Part shown: piece after piece, positions 58,762 to 64,000 of the stretch
Position numbering within the stretch: the stretch's first letter is position 1
How the letters are laid out: every line of letters begins with the position of its first letter
Source of the DNA: Pyronema omphalodes
Taxonomy: Eukaryota > Ascomycota > Pezizomycetes > Pezizales > Pyronemataceae
DNA length: 64,000 bases
NCBI GenBank assembly: GCA_024516155.1
Contig: JAJJXM010000001.1
Coordinates: 1,674,001 to 1,738,000 of the forward strand
Reading direction: 5' to 3'
Notes under the pieces: model-generated
What the model was told of the DNA's origin: nothing
What the model saw: only the letters and a program-made list of their open reading frames with translations
Database searches by the model: none
Translations under genes and position numbers: made by a program

Positions 58762-61700
58762 TAGCCTTGTACATCAGGTCTGTCACAATTCGCCGGTTTT
58801 CTAAGGGCTCTTGTGGAATCCACAGGAGTTCTGAAGGCTTGAGGCTTCCTTCAAATTTCGTGGCGTTTTGGAGCATGAATCCCCCGGCTCCAGGCCTATG
58901 TACGTAGATGGCGCATGAGTTCCCTCGGGTATATACATACTTGATGGAAGTGTTCCTACGTGCGTCGTGCGTACGATACTCATCGTATGCGGCGAATATT
59001 CGTAAGCTCAGCAAGGCCAGACAAGGCCATGCAAGGTCAGGAAAGGCTGGGAAGGTGCACCTAGTGACACCTCATGAGTTACACCGGCTATCAGATCACG
59101 AAGACCTTTGACTTGACATACGACTTTTAAAGTCCACAATTGGTACGGGTTCGTACGCTGTGGCTGACCCACAATCGTCATAATCAAATTACCCCAGTCA
59201 AGCCTCATGAGGTTTGCAAGGCTGTCGGTTAGATATCAGATGGCGTATGTATCCCATCCCTTTGTGCTTCTTGACGACGATCCACGAATCCTTTAGCAAT
59301 GTAAACGTCAGGTGGTCAACGTCCACGTAAATCTTGAACTTCGGATTTTTCTGGATTCAAGACAATGGGGTTATCTTTTGACACTTCGACTATTTTCTGC
59401 ATTTAATCGGCTCTCTACTTAACATACCCCTCTTTTCTAACCGGGGTGATTGCTTTTTACCCCTCACATAATCCACAAATCCACGAGTCCTTTGTTTGCG
59501 TGTCTCTTCCGATTTTCCCACGAAAATTCTTTCCTTCGTCTGATTTGTCTAATTCTTCCACTTTATACGCACGTTACTCACCCATGGAGATCATATCTAA
59601 GCTCCAGCATTAGCTCAGTACCAAAAAAGACTCCTCTTCATGGAGCCGACGCATTGTTGCATCATGACCTAGTAAAAAAAAGATATCAGACGTCTCTAGA
59701 TTCGAATTATGATAACCCCACAAACGCATTGGCATATTGATAAGGAATTCTGGGATTTGAATCTCTCCGACGGTCCGTCTTCCCCCGATTTGCAGTGAGA
59801 AACGGGGAAGTTGGTCTTTTCATAAATTCGTAATATATTGCGCTGCCTGGTAGACTAGAGGTATGTATTCGTCATGCAGAATTTTTCGTTGACATTTTAG
59901 TTTTCTTTTCAAAAGTACGCATCAGCTGTGAGACCAGTATTGCTATGTTGGAGCTTCTTCTGATTTGCGAGATGTTTCGTGAGTATATGGTAAATATTTG
60001 ACAAAAGATTTTGGAATTTCAATATTCCAGATAAAAGCAAGGACGTTCCAATGGGTTTTGAAGGGTTATGAATGGGGGTTGTCAGCTTTTTGATATACAT
60101 AGTCTTACACGGTCCTCTACCCTTGCGAGTGCCAAATAATGATTCCATAAATTCCATCCTGCCTATCCCTTGTCCTAAAGTATGGGTGACCTGTCCTGGG
60201 TGTTCGGCGATTTTCATATCGCTTAGGTATGTACTCGTCAAGTATCCATGGCGACGGTCGTGGGTCTTTGCCAGTCTTGTCAGGCGTAGTATTTAGACGT
60301 TGAATATGTTACGCGGCTCGGAATTTTAAAGGTCCAGGAAAGTAACTAGTGACCCGTAGTATGCGTCCACTTAATGGCATAATAATTACGGGTTACGGGC
60401 TACTTTACCTGGCTTGGAAACACGGCTGAACTTCATTGCCATCATTCTAGCTTTTTGGGTAAAAAAAGGGATCCTAGATATGTAACCAAACCATAGATAC
60501 GGTCTATGTATGGTTGCATTAAAAGTTGTCGTCATCGACGCGTCTCGGGCTGGCACGTATACATATCATCCCGTGATTTTTGGAATTTCATTTTGGTCGG
60601 AATAGGGTTCATAATTTATGATTCTGATTCAATTCAACCAGATCACGAGGGGCAACAGGAGAAATGGGAAAAATGAATTATCATATGCAGTTATTTTACT
60701 CCGCAGCCGCCGGACACATTTTGGAGGGAGTTTCCGTGAGCGGGGGAATTCATCGCAACTGTTTGATTTGTTTTAGCGTCGTCATTGTTTCGATAAATAT
60801 GGTGCCGCATTTCTGAGATACCTTCAGTGACCTATATCATCAACAATGTGATTCTTTTTAGGGTTCCCCGGGCTCCCCGGGCTCTCTCTCTCTCACACTC
60901 CCTCTCCCTCTCTTCTCTATCTGAATATTCGGAGATTCTCAAGATGCATCGTCCCTCGCGACGCGTAAGTAGCGTGTGTATCTGTGGGGATCAGCATTTT
61001 GGTCGCAGGGGGGGTATTCTGGCTCCCTAGCACGCACAGCTCCAAGCAGTTCCTTAGGTCTCCTCCCTAGGGTTCGCTCTGGGCTGCTCGGTCGGCGTTC
61101 GTTGCTCTTTTCTTTCGCACTTTCGAGGCTTCGTCTTCGCTCACAGATATGAGACGTATTTAGATCTGGCTGCTGGAAGGGTGGGACACGCCAGCCAATC
61201 AGCCGAATCTTGCTGCTTGGCTGCCGCGTAATGCTAGCAAAATTGCGTACTCCTTCCCCTTTGCGGCAACCCGCCCAGAGGAGTTGACCGAGGAGGGAGG
61301 GATACGAGTCGTGATTAGGTATAGGAGACAGTTTGGAAGAATGTATGGGAAGCTTGAGAGGAAGTGAATATTTGAAATATGGAAAGGAAATCGTGGCTTT
61401 ATGAAGTTGTGGTTAATACTAATGAATAAGCTGTTTATGTCTGTGAATATCCAAGGAGAATCATGAAACGATGGTTTGGCCTGATCGGTCCACAGGGCAG
61501 AATGTGATGGACAAGTGACACAGGCTACGCACAGCTACGATCAGCATGGACTAGTGACATAGAGACTACGCACAACTACGCTCAACTACGGCCGCTGTGC
61601 TGCGCTTTCGCGCTCTTTCGACTCCGCTTAACTGACACTACTCGTTGCTCCCGTTGGATTTGCTAAGGCGGAGGGAGTGGGTTGAGGGCGACAAAACAGA

Positions 61701-62290
61701 GCTGGTGTGTGGCCAGATTCGGTGGCGAAGTCAAAGAGACGGTTGTAATTGTTGGTAGGCAGCAGTTGCATCAACAGATATTCAAGGAATGAGTATTAGG
61801 ATGATTGATGTGGTGTTGAGATGATGGGTGTGGTGTGGTGTTGGGATGGTGGATGGTAATTAGGGTGATGGATGGCATTAATATGATGAATGAGATATTG
61901 GGATCATGGATGATGTTAAGAATGATGAATATGTACTACTAATGATGATGAAAAAGGCTACGAGTCATCTCAACGTCCTTCCTAGAGTCATCTCAATCAG
62001 AACCCCTTGAATAACAAAAGTCACTCTCTCAAAATTCCCCCATTTCCTCCATGTGCAAGCCACCATTGCATCTTTCAAAAACAATTCACATTCTGTGCAT
62101 AGCTATCACCACCACCTCCGAGTGACAGACAAATCTGCCCATCTGATATCGTACCCCACAGTTACAAATCCCTTTCTGCACCGCCTCTCACAGCATAAGC
62201 ACAGCCATACGCAGCCTGCCCGCTCGTTGCTCTAGCCTCTCGCTGGCCCTGCTTTTTTTTTTCTTCTCGCGGTCTGGATGTTGTGTTTCG

Positions 62291-63002
62291 ACGGTGGTTT
62301 TTACTAGACGTGTCGACGGTTTCCTCTTCCCGACGTACTTTTCTCGCCGATTGCTCTCTTCTTCCACTTCGTCACGTCTCCTTCATCACCCCCAATCACC
62401 CCAAACAATCCTCAGTCACCCAAACAACCCTCACCTCCTCGTCACCACTCTCATAACCACCCTCACCACCTCATCACTTCACTGCCACGCTTACACACCC
62501 ATCCGTCGTCTCGAAGAACTGACGACTGCCTACTATACTCGACCACCCACACATTGGTCACTTTCCTAGACCGACAGGGAACCGGCAGGGTCCCACGCTG
62601 GAAACAGCAGCTCCATTCTGGCGGGCTGCGTAAGCTGTCTACATACTACTCCATACGAAGAAGAGGCCCATCGGATAATCCACCCACCACGTTTCCCGCG
62701 AAAACCACGGCTACGACGCCCTCGTTCTTTACAGTCGCCACTGGCTGTGTCCTGATCAACAGAGACAGCATTAACAACATCGAGCCCCGCCAAAGTGTGC
62801 GAGAACAATCAAATCTCGACTTCGCTACCAGTCGCATCCACGACACCCCCCCGGCCCCGACCCAGACGACGAATACCTCGACGACGACGACGACGGTGGC
62901 CACGACGATCTCTTAGCACCAGCCGACAAAACCCCCTCCTCATCCTTCAATCCCTAGGATTCGACTATTGCTGGAGAAATATCCATTAGCAACACCCTGA
63001 AT
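62291..63002. other. C-rich leader region of PNG1
   Basis: Pyrimidine- and A/C-rich, as in fungal 5' leaders. One frame just before the gene reads an Asp-run segment (EYLDDDDDGGHDDLLAPADK, about 62866-62930) with no ATG; another frame of the same bases reads Thr/Arg repeats. None is called. Confidence 0.4.
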
Positions 63003-64000
63003 ATGGCGACAAACAACCCTCCACCTATCCCGGACGTTGCAGCATGGGCGAGAGGATTAACAGACAAATATGTGGAGCGTATTGACATGAAGCGTTCGGC
63101 AGTAAACAGTAAACATGCTGAAGCACTTGCATCACGAACAAGAAATCTTTCACTAGACTCACCCGCACCGTCGCCACAGTTATCGAGCTCTACATTTGGT
63201 AACCAGAAGGGAGGAAGTTCGAGCTCGTCGTCGCGGCATACCTCCTCACGTGCTACAGCCTCTCCTTCGACATCTTCGTCGTCTTCGTCCAGTTTACGGA
63301 AATCTAAATCAAAGCATGCCTTGAGTACTTCTCGGGAACCGGAGGTTGGTCCAGATGGGCTACCTGGGTACTCAGCCCGTTCAACTGCCAAAGTACCAAC
63401 ACCGCCGACGGATTCAGAATCGATCAAATTCCGACGTCTTCTACAAGCACTTGCAATGGTACCACAGAAGTACGAGAACCCGGGGTTGCTGGATGAGGCG
63501 CTGGCAGTGATACCTTTGACGAGGATATATGCGGAGGCAGAGGAGGAGCACCAAGTTATGCAGGTTGAGGCTATGAGTTTAGGCAAGGAAAAAACAAAGT
63601 GGGGATATCAAGATTGTGTGATCACGGCACTAATGAAGTAAGTGTGTCGGTGGTGGATGGAATTTTTGTTTCCTGCATGAAAGTGCTGTCGCATCTCGGC
63701 ACAGCTACTCAATTGCATCTTTTGTATGGTCATCTACTAACATAATTTCTACTAGATGGTTCAAGAGGGACTTTTTTACTTTCGTCGGAGACCCACCATG
63801 TCAGCGATGCTACGCTGAACGAAGACCCTACGAAACAAAATCTATCGGAGTAACACAACCAACGGAAGAGGAGCGGGCAAGGGGTGCATCTCGGGTTGAA
63901 CTTTACCAATGCAAGAACGAACAATGCGGCAACCAAGAAAGATTCGCACGGTATAGTGATGTTTGGGTTTTAATGCAAGAGCGAAGAGGAAGATGTGGAG
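63003..64000 (+). CDS. PNG1: Peptide:N-glycanase PNG1, 3' truncated by window
   Basis: Model: join(63003..63637, 63756..>64000). PNGase strips N-glycans from misfolded glycoproteins exported from the ER for proteasomal degradation; it acts in the cytosol and belongs to the transglutaminase fold. Residues 1-135 are Ser-rich and variable. The conserved core starts near [25 protein letters not shown]. Exon 2 has [18 protein letters not shown], then [36 protein letters not shown]. The Cys pairs CQRC and CxxxxCG form the zinc site; the last Cys (codon 63994-63996) is the expected catalytic nucleophile. The catalytic His and Asp must lie beyond the window. Some filamentous fungi carry PNG1 copies with a substituted catalytic Cys; here the Cys is present. 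Confidence 0.92.

Larger units (their letters stand above)
56524..62290. other. Gene-poor region of 5.8 kb
   Basis: No supported coding gene. It holds only short frames, many with early stops. Simple repeats are listed separately. Bases 60875-60912 are a CT-rich microsatellite, 61510-61590 repeat CTACGCACA words, and 61790-61930 repeat GATGxTGxTG words. No tRNA B-boxes and no intact transposase seen. A heavily decayed element cannot be excluded. Confidence 0.4.

Noticed and set aside
1..64000. CRISPR arrays, prophage or bacterial operons
   Set aside because: The DNA is eukaryotic with spliced genes; the tandem repeats present lack unique spacers.

Overview
This window looks like nuclear DNA of a filamentous ascomycete (Pezizomycotina). 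Genes are cut by short introns (about 45-150 bp) with GT(A/G)AGT-like donors and CTAAC/CTGAC branch sites. Recognisable genes match ascomycete families (a UapA/UapC purine transporter, a MUP1-type permease, DBP3, SDO1, PNG1), and there is one intron-bearing tRNA. There are no operons, no Shine-Dalgarno sites and no bacterial features. The class cannot be fixed from the sequence alone. All splice models below were built by hand from reading-frame continuity.

Layout. 1-11 kb: a membrane-anchored ZZ/EF-hand protein, a repeat-rich spacer, a small secreted protein, an orphan gene, then a convergent pair (PIG-L/GPI12-type deacetylase and ribosome maturation factor SDO1). 11-21 kb: an FAD-linked oxidoreductase, ornithine decarboxylase antizyme with a readable +1 frameshift site, an orphan with poly-C-rich non-coding DNA inside it, and DEAD-box helicase DBP3. 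21-27 kb: a gene-poor stretch with degenerate tandem repeats. 27-37.5 kb: a 1296-residue MIT-domain protein, a methionine-type permease, Mediator subunit MED8 and the dolichol-sugar utilisation protein MPDU1. 37.5-45 kb: small fast-evolving orphan frames, tRNA-Ser(UGA), a large coiled-coil protein and a KEN-box protein with an internal duplication. 45-56 kb: purine transporter, DCAF7-like WD40 protein and an MFS transporter. 56-63 kb: a second gene-poor stretch holding an 81-bp mariner-like inverted-repeat element. The window ends inside PNG1, just after its catalytic cysteine codon.

Most recognisable genes are housekeeping: ribosome biogenesis (SDO1, DBP3), transcription (MED8), glycan biology (PIG-L, MPDU1, PNG1), polyamine control (antizyme) and nutrient uptake. 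They do not form a pathway cluster. The strongest unusual signal is the antizyme gene. A 55-codon first frame ends at TCC TGA, and dropping one T joins it exactly to the long second frame. The other stretches worth attention are the orphan cluster at 37.9-39.7 kb, the paired inverted satellite arrays at 4.2-4.44 kb and the minimal mariner-type element at 56.44 kb. I found no convincing new multi-gene system.
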